Translations under genes and position numbers: made by a program
Assembly (NCBI GenBank): GCA_964616405.1
Contig: CAZTRE010000003.1
Location: 3,531 to 67,530, forward strand
DNA from: JAEDES01 sp964616405
GTDB taxonomy: Bacteria > Bacillota_I > Bacilli_A > RF39 > UBA660
Direction of reading: 5' to 3'
Length of the DNA: 64,000 bases
Shown: one piece after another, positions 43,673-52,231 of the stretch
Layout of the letters: the number at the start of each line of letters is the position of its first letter
Position numbering within the stretch: position 1 is the first letter of the stretch
The notes under the pieces: generated by a model
The model's input: the letters and a program-made list of their open reading frames with translations, nothing else
Told to the model about the DNA's origin: nothing
Database searches by the model: none

Positions 43673-44329
43673 ATGAAAAATATTATGTTTATAGCACCAC
43701 CTGCTGCTGGAAAAGGAACTCAAGCAGAGTTAATAACTGCAAAATATAATCTTCCACATATATCTACAGGTGATATCTTAAGAGAAATTGCTAAAGAAGA
43801 TAGTGAAATTGGAAATTATGTTGCAGAAACATTAGCGAGTGGTCAATTAGTAAAAGATGACATTACATATCAATTAATCGAAGAACGTCTTTCACGAGAT
43901 GATTGTAAAAATGGATATATTATTGATGGTTTTCCAAGAAATTTGGACCAAGCTATTGAATATGATAAAATTCTTGCAAAACTAGGTTATGATGTGGGTA
44001 ATGTAATTTTACTTAACATAGAAGAAAAAACACTTGAAAAGAGAATAACAGGGAGAAGAGTTTGTGAAGATTGTCATACAATTTTTAATATAAATGATCC
44101 AGACAATACTCCACAAGTTGAATCAGTGTGCGATAATTGTGGCGGTAGGTTATATCAAAGAAATGATGATAACTTAGAGGCTTTTCAAACAAGATATGCA
44201 ATGTATCTTGAAAAGACAGAACCAATTATTGAACATTATAAAAAACAACAAGTATTACATGAAATCAATGGGGATGACACTATTGAGAACATATTTAAAC
44301 AAATTGACGAAATTATTAGCAAAAACTAA
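43673..44329 (+). CDS. adk: Adenylate kinase, zinc-LID type
   Basis: This 218-residue enzyme interconverts AMP, ADP and ATP. The P-loop is in APPAAGKGTQAE, with Ala at two positions where most adenylate kinases have Gly (GxPGAGKGTQ). DGFPRN and the LID domain with CEDC and CDNC zinc ligands are present. It lies between secY and map as in most Firmicutes. Confidence 0.95.
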   Translation: MKNIMFIAPPAAGKGTQAELITAKYNLPHISTGDILREIAKEDSEIGNYVAETLASGQLVKDDITYQLIEERLSRDDCKNGYIIDGFPRNLDQAIEYDKILAKLGYDVGNVILLNIEEKTLEKRITGRRVCEDCHTIFNINDPDNTPQVESVCDNCGGRLYQRNDDNLEAFQTRYAMYLEKTEPIIEHYKKQQVLHEINGDDTIENIFKQIDEIISKN

Positions 44330-44344
44330 TGAGGGGATGATTAG

Positions 44345-45097
44345 ATGATTACAATTAAAAGTAAACGTGAAATTGAACTTCTAAAGGTTGCTGGTAATAT
44401 TGTCTATCAAACACATAAGTATCTAGAACCATACATAAAAGAAGGTATTAAGACTATTGAGTTAGATAAGTTAGCAGAAAAATTCATTAGAAGTAAAGAT
44501 GCTACACCTTCTTTTAAGGGATACGAAGGTTTCCCAACTGCTCTATGTATTAGTGTAAACTCTGAAGTAGTTCATGGGTTTCCTAGTGAAAGAGTATTAA
44601 AAAATGGTGATATAGTATCTATAGATATCGGAGCTTGCTATAAAGGATATCATGGTGATTCTGCTTGGACCTATAAAGTAGGAGAAGTAGATGAAGAGAA
44701 AAAGTTCTTATTAGAACATACAGAAAAATCTCTATATGTTGGCCTAGAACAAGTTAAACCAGGCAACAGAATAGGCGACATTGGCTATGCTATAGAAAAA
44801 TACGCCGAAGACCATAACTTAGGCGTGGTCAAAGAACTTTGTGGACATGGTGTAGGAACCTCAGTGCATGAAGATCCAGAGGTTCCAAATTATGGAATAC
44901 CAAATACGGGTTCAAGATTAAAAGAAGGAATGGTTATTGCCGTAGAACCAATGTTAACTTTAGGTAGTCCGAGAATTTACGTTCATGATAATGATTGGAC
45001 AATAGATACCAAAGACGGTCGTCCATCAGCTCATTTCGAACATACAGTAGTAGTAACTGCCGATGGATATGAAATCTTGACAGGGACAGGAGAGTGA
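44345..45097 (+). CDS. map: Methionine aminopeptidase
   Basis: This 250-residue type I enzyme removes the initiator Met. Metal ligands are visible in VVHGFP, SIDIGACYKGYHGDSAWT (two Asp), ELCGHGVGTSVHEDP, AVEPML and AHFEHTVVV. It ends with TGA, showing TGA is used as a stop. infA follows four bases later. Confidence 0.96.
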   Translation: MITIKSKREIELLKVAGNIVYQTHKYLEPYIKEGIKTIELDKLAEKFIRSKDATPSFKGYEGFPTALCISVNSEVVHGFPSERVLKNGDIVSIDIGACYKGYHGDSAWTYKVGEVDEEKKFLLEHTEKSLYVGLEQVKPGNRIGDIGYAIEKYAEDHNLGVVKELCGHGVGTSVHEDPEVPNYGIPNTGSRLKEGMVIAVEPMLTLGSPRIYVHDNDWTIDTKDGRPSAHFEHTVVVTADGYEILTGTGE

Positions 45098-45101
45098 AAA
45101 G

Positions 45102-45317
45102 ATGGCTAAAGAAGATACAATTGAAATTGAAGGTAAAGTTCTTGAAATAATCCCAGGTGGGAAATTCAAAGTTCAACTAGAAAATGGACACATTGTGGAG
45201 GCTCACGTTTCTGGTAAAATACGAATGAACTATATTCGCATCTTAGCAGGAGATACCGTAATGATAGAACTATCGCCTTATGACTTAACACGTGGGCGTA
45301 TTACCTATCGTAAATAA
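45102..45317 (+). CDS. infA: Translation initiation factor IF-1
   Basis: 71 residues, a single S1-like OB fold: MAKEDTIEIEGKVLEIIPGG, HVSGKIRMNYIRILAGD and ending TRGRITYRK. Binds the 30S A site during initiation. Confidence 0.96.
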   Translation: MAKEDTIEIEGKVLEIIPGGKFKVQLENGHIVEAHVSGKIRMNYIRILAGDTVMIELSPYDLTRGRITYRK

Positions 45318-45332
45318 TAGGAGGGAATAAAA

Positions 45333-45446
45333 ATGAAAGTAAAAGCATCAGTTAAACCAATTTGCGAAAAATGTAAAATCGTTAAGCGCAAAGGAAAAAT
45401 AAGAGTAATTTGTGAAAATCCAAAACACAAACAAGTTCAAGGTTAA
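45333..45446 (+). CDS. rpmJ: 50S ribosomal protein L36, zinc type
   Basis: 37 residues: starts MKVKASVKPICEKCKIV, then RVICENPKHKQVQG. Three Cys and one His give the zinc-ribbon form. Too short for ordinary gene finders but preceded by AGGAGGG and in its standard place between infA and rpsM. Confidence 0.95.
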   Translation: MKVKASVKPICEKCKIVKRKGKIRVICENPKHKQVQG

Positions 45447-45463
45447 AATAGGAGGTGTAATAA

Positions 45464-45832
45464 ATGGCACGTATAAAAGGAGTAGACATTCCAAATGACA
45501 AACATATATGTATTTCATTAACATATATTTATGGAATCGGAAGAAGTCTAGCAAAACAAATTTTAAAGGAAGTAAATATTGATCCAACAACTAAGACTAA
45601 AGATTTATCTCAAGATGACTTAATCGCAATTCGTGACGAAATCAACAAACATTTAACTGAAGGTGATTTACGTCGTGAAGTAAGTATGAATATCAAAACA
45701 AAGATGGAAATCAATTCATACGAGGGAACACGTCATAAAAAAGGATTACCTGTAAGAGGACAAAGAACTAATCGTAATGCTCGTACTCGTAAGGGTAAAG
45801 GAAAAACTGTAGCAAATAAGAAAAAGGTTTAG
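45464..45832 (+). CDS. rpsM: 30S ribosomal protein S13
   Basis: 122 residues. IPNDKHICISLTYIYGIG, the YEGTRHKKGLPVRGQRT loop and a basic C-terminus are typical. Confidence 0.96.
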   Translation: MARIKGVDIPNDKHICISLTYIYGIGRSLAKQILKEVNIDPTTKTKDLSQDDLIAIRDEINKHLTEGDLRREVSMNIKTKMEINSYEGTRHKKGLPVRGQRTNRNARTRKGKGKTVANKKKV

Positions 45833-45863
45833 TTAGAAGATAAATTAAAAGGAGGTAAGACTT

Positions 45864-46247
45864 ATGGCTTATAAGACAAGAAAGAAAAAAGTAAAAAAGA
45901 ATGTTCCAGAAGGAATTGCTCATGTTCATTCAACATTTAATAATACAATTACAACAATTACAGATAAAGATGGTAATGTAATAAGCTGGGCATCATCTGG
46001 TGCAATAGGTTTCAAAGGAAGTAAGAAATCAACTCCATTCGCTGCCGGAATGGCTGCAGAAGCTGCTGGAAAAGTAGCATTTGACATGGGAATGCGTAAG
46101 GTTGAAGTTCGTGTTAAAGGTTTAGGACCTGGACGTGAAACAGCAATTCGTTCATTACAAACTGCAGGGTTAGAAGTAACAGCAATCGCTGATGTTACAC
46201 CAATTCCACATAATGGATGCCGTCCACCAAAACGTCCACGTGGATAA
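45864..46247 (+). CDS. rpsK: 30S ribosomal protein S11
   Basis: 127 residues. AHVHSTFNNTITTITDKDGN, KKSTPFAAGMAAE and the ending DVTPIPHNGCRPPKRPRG are diagnostic. Confidence 0.97.
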   Translation: MAYKTRKKKVKKNVPEGIAHVHSTFNNTITTITDKDGNVISWASSGAIGFKGSKKSTPFAAGMAAEAAGKVAFDMGMRKVEVRVKGLGPGRETAIRSLQTAGLEVTAIADVTPIPHNGCRPPKRPRG

Positions 46248-46288
46248 TTATAAAATAGTTTGTTAAAAAGTAAAGGGAGGTTAGTTTC

Positions 46289-47239
46289 ATGTTACAATTT
46301 GAAAAACCAATTTATAAAATAACTGATTCAATAGAAAGTAATTTCTATGGAAGATTTGAATTAGAACCATTAGAAAGAGGATTCGGTACTACAATCGGTA
46401 ATGCCTTAAGAAGAGTAATGTTATCATCATTACCTGGAAGTGCAATTAGTAGTGTTAAAATTGAAGGCGTTCTTCATGAATTCCAAACAATTGACGGAGT
46501 ATATGAAGATGTAACTACTATCATTTTAAACTTAAAAGGTGTAGTATTTAAAAATCATTCAAATGAAACAAAAACAGTACGTATCAATGTTTCAAGAGAA
46601 GGAGAAGTAACAGCTGCAGATATAGAATGCGATGCTGATGTTGAAGTTATTAACAAAGATAAAGTTATCGCAACACTATCAAAAGATGCTTCATTAAATA
46701 TGGAAATGACTGTAACAAATGGTCGTGGATATGTAAGAAGTGAAGATAACAAGAAGATTCATGATATTAAAAAAGCTGGAGTTATAGCTATTGACTCATT
46801 ATATTCTCCAATTGAAAGAGTATCTTACGAAGTAGGAAACGCTCGTGTAGGACAAGATGAAAGTTATGACAAATTAATTTTAGATGTATGGACAAATGGT
46901 TCAATCAAACCAGAAGAAGCAATTGCCTTAGCATCAAGAATTTTAATTGAACATTTCACTATTCTTACAGATTTATCATCAATCGCAGATGTAAGTGGAA
47001 TGATGATTGAAAAGACTGAAGATCCAAAAGTTAAAGCTTTAGAAACTTCAATCGAAGATTTAGACTTTTCTGTAAGAGCATATAACTGCTTAAAGAGAGC
47101 TGGAATTCATACTTTACAAGACCTTGTTAACAAGAGCGAGTCTGATATGATGAAAATACGTAATTTAGGTAAAAAATCTCTAAAAGAAGTATTAGATAAA
47201 ATTAGAGATATGGGTCTAATCTTACGTGATGATGACTAA
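46289..47239 (+). CDS. rpoA: RNA polymerase subunit alpha
   Basis: 316 residues. The N-terminal assembly domain has RFELEPLERGFGTTIGNALR, and the C-terminal domain (about 245-310) has CLKRAGIHTLQDLVNKSE and NLGKKSLKEV, which contact UP-element DNA and activators. Confidence 0.97.
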   Translation: MLQFEKPIYKITDSIESNFYGRFELEPLERGFGTTIGNALRRVMLSSLPGSAISSVKIEGVLHEFQTIDGVYEDVTTIILNLKGVVFKNHSNETKTVRINVSREGEVTAADIECDADVEVINKDKVIATLSKDASLNMEMTVTNGRGYVRSEDNKKIHDIKKAGVIAIDSLYSPIERVSYEVGNARVGQDESYDKLILDVWTNGSIKPEEAIALASRILIEHFTILTDLSSIADVSGMMIEKTEDPKVKALETSIEDLDFSVRAYNCLKRAGIHTLQDLVNKSESDMMKIRNLGKKSLKEVLDKIRDMGLILRDDD

Positions 47240-47258
47240 AATATAAGGAGGAATAACT

Positions 47259-47612
47259 ATGGCATATAGAAAATTAGGAAGAGATAATAAACATAGAAGA
47301 AGTATGCTTGCTACATTGACTAAACAATTAGTTGAAAATGAAAGTATTACTACTACTGAAACTAGAGCCAAAGAAGTTCGTAAGTTCGTTGAAAAAATGA
47401 TTACTTACGGAAAAAAAGGAGACTTAGTTTCTCGCCGTAAAGCATTAGCATTCTTACATAATGATAAGGCTGTTGTTGATAAAATATTCAATGATTTAGC
47501 TAAACGTTATGAAAACCGTAATGGTGGATATACACAAATTTTAAAATTAGCAGAAAGACGCGGAGACGATGCTTTAATGGTTATTTTAAAATTAGTTGAC
47601 GAAGCTAACTAG
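47259..47612 (+). CDS. rplQ: 50S ribosomal protein L17
   Basis: 117 residues. RKLGRDNKHRRSMLATLTKQL and the TTETRAKEVRKFVEKMITYGKKG block (quoted in part) are typical; ends RRGDDALMVILKLVD. Last gene of the main ribosomal transcript, followed by a terminator. Confidence 0.95.
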   Translation: MAYRKLGRDNKHRRSMLATLTKQLVENESITTTETRAKEVRKFVEKMITYGKKGDLVSRRKALAFLHNDKAVVDKIFNDLAKRYENRNGGYTQILKLAERRGDDALMVILKLVDEAN

Positions 47613-47624
47613 AAACAAGTAAGT

Positions 47625-47650
47625 AGACAGAGCAATCTGTCTTTTCTTTT
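47625..47650 (+). terminator. Terminator of the S10-spc-alpha operon
   Basis: AGACAGA (47625-47631), GCAA loop, TCTGTCT (47636-47642), then TTTCTTTT. Confidence 0.85.
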
Positions 47651-47686
47651 GTATTAAATTATTATATAATATACAAGAGGAACCAA

Positions 47687-47711
47687 AAGTATTCTAAAAT
47701 TTTAGATACTT
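47687..47711. repeat. Inverted repeat in the SDR gene leader
   Basis: AAGTAT-T-CTAAAA/TTTTAG-ATACTT is a 12-bp-per-arm palindrome broken by one extra T, 17-41 nt after a TATAAT-like sequence and before the AGGAGG of the next gene. It may be an operator or RNA hairpin. Confidence 0.4.
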
Positions 47712-47741
47712 ATTTAATAATATAAATTTAAGGAGGATTTT

Positions 47742-48494
47742 ATGAAAGCATTAATTACAGGAGCTTCATCAGGAATTGGTCTAGATATGGCTAGATATTT
47801 AGCCACAATGAAATATGAGCTAATATTAGTCGCTAGAGATAAGAAAAAATTAGAAATAATTCAGGAGTCTCTTCCAACTAAAGTTACAATTATTGTTGCT
47901 GATCTTTCTAATGAGCAAAAAGTAAAAGAGTTATATGTTTTACTAAAAAAAGAAAACATTGATATATTAATCAACAATGCTGGATTTGGTGTATTTGGCG
48001 ATTTCACAGAAACAGATTTAAGTAGAGAACTAGAAATGCTTGATACAAATATAAAAGCCCTACATATACTTACAAAATCATTCTTAAAGGATATGGAAAA
48101 AAATAATTTTGGTTACATTTTAAATGTTGCATCTTCTGCTGCGTTCCAACCAGGACCACTAATGGCTACTTACTATGCCACAAAATCATATGTTTATCAG
48201 TTAACAGAAGCTATTTATTATGAACAAAAGAAAAAAAGTTCTAATGTACATATTTCAGTACTATGTCCAGGCCCTGTAAATACTAACTTTAATAATGTCG
48301 CAGGCGTAAAATTTGGAGTAAAACCACTAAAAAGTAGTTATGTAGCTAAATATGCAATAGATTCAATGTTTAAAAATAAAATGTTAATTATACCAGGCTT
48401 CACTATGAAATGTGCAAAATTCTTTGGTAGATTCGTATCAGATAAATTCTTATTAAGAATGACTTATCGTATTCAAAAAAAGAAAACAAAGTAA
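47742..48494 (+). CDS. Short-chain dehydrogenase/reductase
   Basis: This 250-residue oxidoreductase of the classical SDR type has the cofactor motif TGASSGIG (about 6-13), INNAGFG and the catalytic Ser (VASSAA) with YYATKSY as the YxxxK pair. The substrate is unknown. The C-terminal tail is basic. It is inserted between rplQ and the EcfA-like genes, which are normally adjacent in Firmicutes. The start has AAGGAGG. Confidence 0.88.
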   Translation: MKALITGASSGIGLDMARYLATMKYELILVARDKKKLEIIQESLPTKVTIIVADLSNEQKVKELYVLLKKENIDILINNAGFGVFGDFTETDLSRELEMLDTNIKALHILTKSFLKDMEKNNFGYILNVASSAAFQPGPLMATYYATKSYVYQLTEAIYYEQKKKSSNVHISVLCPGPVNTNFNNVAGVKFGVKPLKSSYVAKYAIDSMFKNKMLIIPGFTMKCAKFFGRFVSDKFLLRMTYRIQKKKTK

Positions 48495-48520
48495 TCTAAA
48501 TAGGGGGGAAAATTAGGATT

Positions 48521-49315
48521 ATGAATAATAATTGTATCGAAATAAAAAATCTAAATTATCAAAATATTTTTAATAATTTTAGTATCTGCTTTAAAAATAA
48601 TAAATTTATAACTATCACAGGTCCCAATAATTGTGGTAAGACCACACTATTAAGAATTATTGATAGAAAACTAAGTACTAATAATACAATTGTAGTTTAT
48701 GAAAAAAAATTAGAAGATTATAAAATAACGGAATTAAATACAATTATTAAAACAGTTATTCCTTTAGAGATAACTTTTACCCAATCTAGGATTGAAGATG
48801 AATTATATTATCAACTATCTGTAGATCTTTTAACAGAAGAAAAGAAAAAAAGATTAAAACTAATTATCAAAAGATTTAAGTTAACAAAGTTATTAAACAA
48901 ACAACATAAAGAGCTTACTATGGATGAAATAGTTAGAGTTCAGTTAGCCTTAGCGATAATTAACTCCCCAAAAATACTTTTATTAGATGATTTAAACAAG
49001 TATTTTAATAAAAATGATTTATTAGAGATAATTTCCACTTTAAAAACTATTAGCAAAGAAGATAAGCTAACAATTATAATGGCCACTACAAATCTTGAGT
49101 GTTCTATTAATACAGATTACATTTATGTTATAAATAATAGTGAAGTTATTTTAGAGGGAGAGCCACTAAGCGTTTTAGAAAAAGATAATATTTTAAATAA
49201 AGTGGGTTTAGAATTACCATTTATGGTGGACTTATCCGTAAAGTTACGTGACTATGATCTAATCAAGCAATTAGAACTTGATATGGAAAGGATGGCGGAT
49301 ATTTTATGGAACTAA
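48521..49315 (+). CDS. EcfA1-like ABC ATPase with eroded signature and H-loop
   Basis: This 264-residue protein stands where ecfA1 normally stands. Walker A is intact (TGPNNCGKTT, 33-42), but the signature LSGGE is replaced by LTMDE, Walker B ends LLLLDD rather than DE, and the H-loop His is gone (IIMATTNL). EcfA1 normally pairs with EcfA2 to power vitamin uptake through EcfT and S components. With these changes ATP hydrolysis looks impaired. The frame is long and intact, so it is presumably still made. It overlaps the next gene by ten bases. Confidence 0.7.
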   Translation: MNNNCIEIKNLNYQNIFNNFSICFKNNKFITITGPNNCGKTTLLRIIDRKLSTNNTIVVYEKKLEDYKITELNTIIKTVIPLEITFTQSRIEDELYYQLSVDLLTEEKKKRLKLIIKRFKLTKLLNKQHKELTMDEIVRVQLALAIINSPKILLLDDLNKYFNKNDLLEIISTLKTISKEDKLTIIMATTNLECSINTDYIYVINNSEVILEGEPLSVLEKDNILNKVGLELPFMVDLSVKLRDYDLIKQLELDMERMADILWN

Positions 49316-50091
49316 AGTTTATAAATTACGCTTACAAGGACAAAAAGCTTAATTTTAAAATTCATAAAGGGATAATCACAGGTATAACAGGTATCAAAAC
49401 AAATGAAATAGTTGATTTAGTAGCCCTAAAATACCCAAATACTAACCAAGTATTAGTAGATAACGTAAAAATTAATAAGGAAAATATTTTTGAATACAGG
49501 CGCCGTATTTCCATAATAGATAAAATTCTTTTAACCCCAGAACCAATTGTATTAGATTTAATGATCTCACATATAAAAACACATAATTTATCAATTAAAG
49601 ATCCCATAAAAAAAATAAGGGATTCTTTGAAAATAGTAGACCTTCCAGAAAATATTTTATCAAAAGAAATATATCTTCTTTCTGCATCTGAGAAAAAACT
49701 TCTTCAACTGGCTATCGCACTTTTATCCAATCCTAGTTTATTAATTTTAGAGGAGCCATTTAAGGATTTAGATAAACATAATGAAAAGAAAGCAATAATG
49801 CTTCTTCAAAGATTAAAAGATCAATTTCACAAGACAATTGTTATTGCATCAGCAGATAGTAATATTTTGTATAAATATACAACAGAAATGATTTTTATGA
49901 AAAATGATGCAGTTTTTCTAACTGGACCCACTAACGAAGTATATCTAAGAGTCGATCTCTTAAAAAGAAATAAATTTGATATTCCCGATATTGTGGAATT
50001 TACCTATCTTGCCAAAAAGAAAAAGAGTGTCAGAATAGATTACCATAAAGATGTTAGGGATATTATAAAAGATATTTATAAGCATATTTAA
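49306..50091 (+). CDS. EcfA2-like ABC ATPase without a Walker A motif
   Basis: This 261-residue partner of the preceding gene has a nucleotide-binding loop decayed to GITGIKTNE, without the Gly-Lys-Ser/Thr step. The signature region reads LLSASEKK. Walker B keeps LLILEEPFKDLD, and the H-loop has IASADS in place of T-H-D. ecfT should follow but truA comes 15 bases later. Either a degenerate regulatory subunit pair or a gene pair in slow decay. The C-terminal basic part (KKKKSVRIDY) is unlike a transporter ATPase. Confidence 0.65.
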   Translation: MELKFINYAYKDKKLNFKIHKGIITGITGIKTNEIVDLVALKYPNTNQVLVDNVKINKENIFEYRRRISIIDKILLTPEPIVLDLMISHIKTHNLSIKDPIKKIRDSLKIVDLPENILSKEIYLLSASEKKLLQLAIALLSNPSLLILEEPFKDLDKHNEKKAIMLLQRLKDQFHKTIVIASADSNILYKYTTEMIFMKNDAVFLTGPTNEVYLRVDLLKRNKFDIPDIVEFTYLAKKKKSVRIDYHKDVRDIIKDIYKHI

Positions 50092-50106
50092 AAGGGGAGA
50101 TGTATA

Positions 50107-50868
50107 ATGCGATTTTTAATCAAATTTTCTTACGATGGCTCAGCTTATAATGGTTATCAATATCAACCGGGTTTAGATACCATCCAAAAACGTTTAGAAA
50201 CGGCTTTAAGAATAATTAACAACAACAAAAAAACTTCAATTACATCAACTGGTCGTACAGATAAAGGTGTTCATGCTTTATGTCAATATGCCCACGCTGA
50301 TTTAGATGTAGACATAACTGAATATAAACTAAAAAGGGCGATGAATAGTAATCTTCCTGATGATATTCATATCATTGAAACCCATATTGTACCGGATGAC
50401 TTTCATGCAAGGTATAATGTTGCCTCTAAAGAATACAAATATTATATAAACTTAGGTGAATATAACCCAATAGAAAGAAATTATGTTTTTCAATATAATT
50501 ACACTTTAAATACAAAAGCTATGCAGAAAGCTATTAAAGTTTTTGAGGATACTCATGACTTCAGAGCTTTTGTAACAGAAAATAAAGAAAAAGAAAACTG
50601 TGTTCGAACCATAACTGAAGCTACAGTAGAACAACAAAATGATAAACTAATTATAACCTTCAAAGGAGATGGATTTCTTCGCTATCAAGTCAGAAATATG
50701 GTCGGTATATTAATTAAGGTAGGAGAAAATAAAATATTCACAGAAGATGTGGAAAAAATTCTCGAAAGTAGGGATCGAACTACCTCAGGAAAAACCGCTC
50801 CAGCAGAAGGACTTTATCTTACAAATGTAACTTATAAAGATATGGAGATATTGATAAATAAGAAATAA
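50107..50868 (+). CDS. truA: tRNA pseudouridine(38-40) synthase
   Basis: This 253-residue enzyme modifies the anticodon stem-loop. The catalytic Asp is in STGRTDKGVHAL and the binding-site motifs are FSYDGSAYNGYQ and FLRYQVRNMVG. Length normal. It lies in its usual Firmicutes location upstream of rplM, here separated by three unknown genes. Confidence 0.95.
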   Translation: MRFLIKFSYDGSAYNGYQYQPGLDTIQKRLETALRIINNNKKTSITSTGRTDKGVHALCQYAHADLDVDITEYKLKRAMNSNLPDDIHIIETHIVPDDFHARYNVASKEYKYYINLGEYNPIERNYVFQYNYTLNTKAMQKAIKVFEDTHDFRAFVTENKEKENCVRTITEATVEQQNDKLIITFKGDGFLRYQVRNMVGILIKVGENKIFTEDVEKILESRDRTTSGKTAPAEGLYLTNVTYKDMEILINKK

Positions 50869-50879
50869 TAATATATAAT
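50851..50879 (+). promoter_or_regulatory. Promoter inside the end of truA
   Basis: TTGATA (50851-50856), 17 nt, TATAAT (50874-50879). It would start a separate transcript for the 117-residue gene. Confidence 0.7.
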
Positions 50880-50907
50880 AACTAAAAAACGCATATAGGA
50901 GGGTAAA

Positions 50908-51261
50908 ATGACATTATTAGACACACTTATAGAAAACAGTCTAGAATTTGCATCTATATCAGCTAGTGCATATACGACAATTCAAACTGTTGACGATGAT
51001 GATCTTGCATCAACAACAGTAGGTTTAGCTACAACTACTATTCTTAACAGTATTGAGGTTCCAGAAGCTAAAACAGTTCAAACAACTAACGAAATGAGTG
51101 CATATATTGAAACTATGTCCATTGAAGAAATAGATCAAGGACTAAAATACTTAGATGAAAAAGGGCTTGAATTTTTAACTATAGAAACTTCATCCGATGA
51201 AAGCATAAATACTGAATGTAATGATACGAAAGTACTAATCAAAACTCCAAAGCAACCATAA
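50908..51261 (+). CDS. Unknown 117-residue protein, Ser/Thr-rich N-terminus
   Basis: The N-terminal half is rich in Ser, Thr and Ala (EFASISASAYTT, LASTTVGLATTT) and the middle is helical and acidic (EMSAYIETMSIEEIDQGLKYLD). That middle block resembles EMAIIEVASEEDLRLGVAELD in the 125-residue protein two genes on, so the two are probably paralogs. No signal peptide or metal motif is seen. It has its own promoter, an AGGAGGG site and a terminator that includes its stop codon. Function unknown. Confidence 0.65.
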   Translation: MTLLDTLIENSLEFASISASAYTTIQTVDDDDLASTTVGLATTTILNSIEVPEAKTVQTTNEMSAYIETMSIEEIDQGLKYLDEKGLEFLTIETSSDESINTECNDTKVLIKTPKQP

Positions 51262-51274
51262 ATGTTGCTTTTTT
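51250..51274 (+). terminator. Terminator overlapping the next promoter
   Basis: AAGCAAC (51250-51256) pairs with GTTGCTT (51264-51270), then TTTT. The loop carries the TAA stop. The 3' arm contains the TTGCTT used as the next -35. Confidence 0.75.
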
Positions 51275-51293
51275 AGCTAATTTATGTTATAAT
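51265..51293 (+). promoter_or_regulatory. Promoter of the membrane protein gene
   Basis: TTGCTT (51265-51270), 17 nt, TATAAT (51288-51293) with TGn extension. The -35 lies in the terminator stem of the upstream gene. Confidence 0.7.
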
Positions 51294-51329
51294 AAGTGCC
51301 ATTCAAAGAGAATGGAGGGGGAAAAATTT

Positions 51330-52229
51330 ATGGAATCAAGAGAAGAGCTAAAGAAGAAAATAGCTCGATGTGATAAACTAGGTGCGAAAAAGTTTCAACC
51401 ATATGTTTTAAAGCTTGAAGAGTTTAAGTTCAAAGTTCTAAAAGATATTTTTCCATCTCTACCAAAACGATACGAAAAGTTTTGCCGTAAGAAACGTGAC
51501 AAGGCTTTAAAAAAAGCTAAGACTCAAGCAGAAAAAGATAAAATATTAGCTATTTATCGTCGGTTAATTATCGATTGGCGAAAAGAGTTAAAAAGAGAAC
51601 AGAATAGAAATTATCATATGGATGAAAACAAACCAACAGAGTTTATTAATTATCTAAATTGGAATAAAAAAGTTCATCAAAAGGGACTAATAAAAGATGG
51701 ATTGCTTTTTTCAGCTACAGTTTTAGGTTTAGCCTTAGGTTTAACGCCAATAGTTTTGGTACCAGCCTTAGTTTATGAATTAATTTCAGCTTTTATAAAT
51801 TTTCAATGTATTAATATTCAAAATAGTCATATATATAGATATAAATTAATAGAAGAAAACCTTAAAAAAAGAGAAATCCGTAAAGGTAAAAAATTAGTAG
51901 AAAATTATGGAGAAGCAGCTAACGTTTATTCCAGAAGTATTGCTAATAATAAGGAATTACCAAGCATTCAAGATATGATAAATAATGTTACAACACCAGA
52001 AGAAGCTAGACAATTAAGACAGATGCTTTTAGAAAAAATAGAAAAAAATAATAAAGAACATCCAGAACAAGCAGTAAATTGTCCGGTGACAACATCGCCT
52101 CAAGTACCAGAAACACAAACAATAAGCGACCAAAATGAACTAAAAGCAAATTTAGAAATAGAAAAAATGGTCAACGAAGGCTCTACCACAGTTGAACCGG
52201 TCATTCAAAAACATAAAGGAGGAAAATAA
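51330..52229 (+). CDS. Unknown membrane protein with flanking charged coiled coils
   Basis: This 299-residue protein has a highly basic helical N-terminal region (about 1-120), a hydrophobic hairpin (LLFSATVLGLALGL and PIVLVPALVYELISAF, about 132-165), a charged helix (about 175-215) and a polar C-terminal tail. The fold is not recognised. ATG 51330 is chosen because GGAGGGG precedes it. The ATG 18 bases upstream contains that site. The next gene starts two bases after the stop, so the two products probably act together. Confidence 0.65.
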   Translation: MESREELKKKIARCDKLGAKKFQPYVLKLEEFKFKVLKDIFPSLPKRYEKFCRKKRDKALKKAKTQAEKDKILAIYRRLIIDWRKELKREQNRNYHMDENKPTEFINYLNWNKKVHQKGLIKDGLLFSATVLGLALGLTPIVLVPALVYELISAFINFQCINIQNSHIYRYKLIEENLKKREIRKGKKLVENYGEAANVYSRSIANNKELPSIQDMINNVTTPEEARQLRQMLLEKIEKNNKEHPEQAVNCPVTTSPQVPETQTISDQNELKANLEIEKMVNEGSTTVEPVIQKHKGGK

Positions 52230-52231
52230 TT

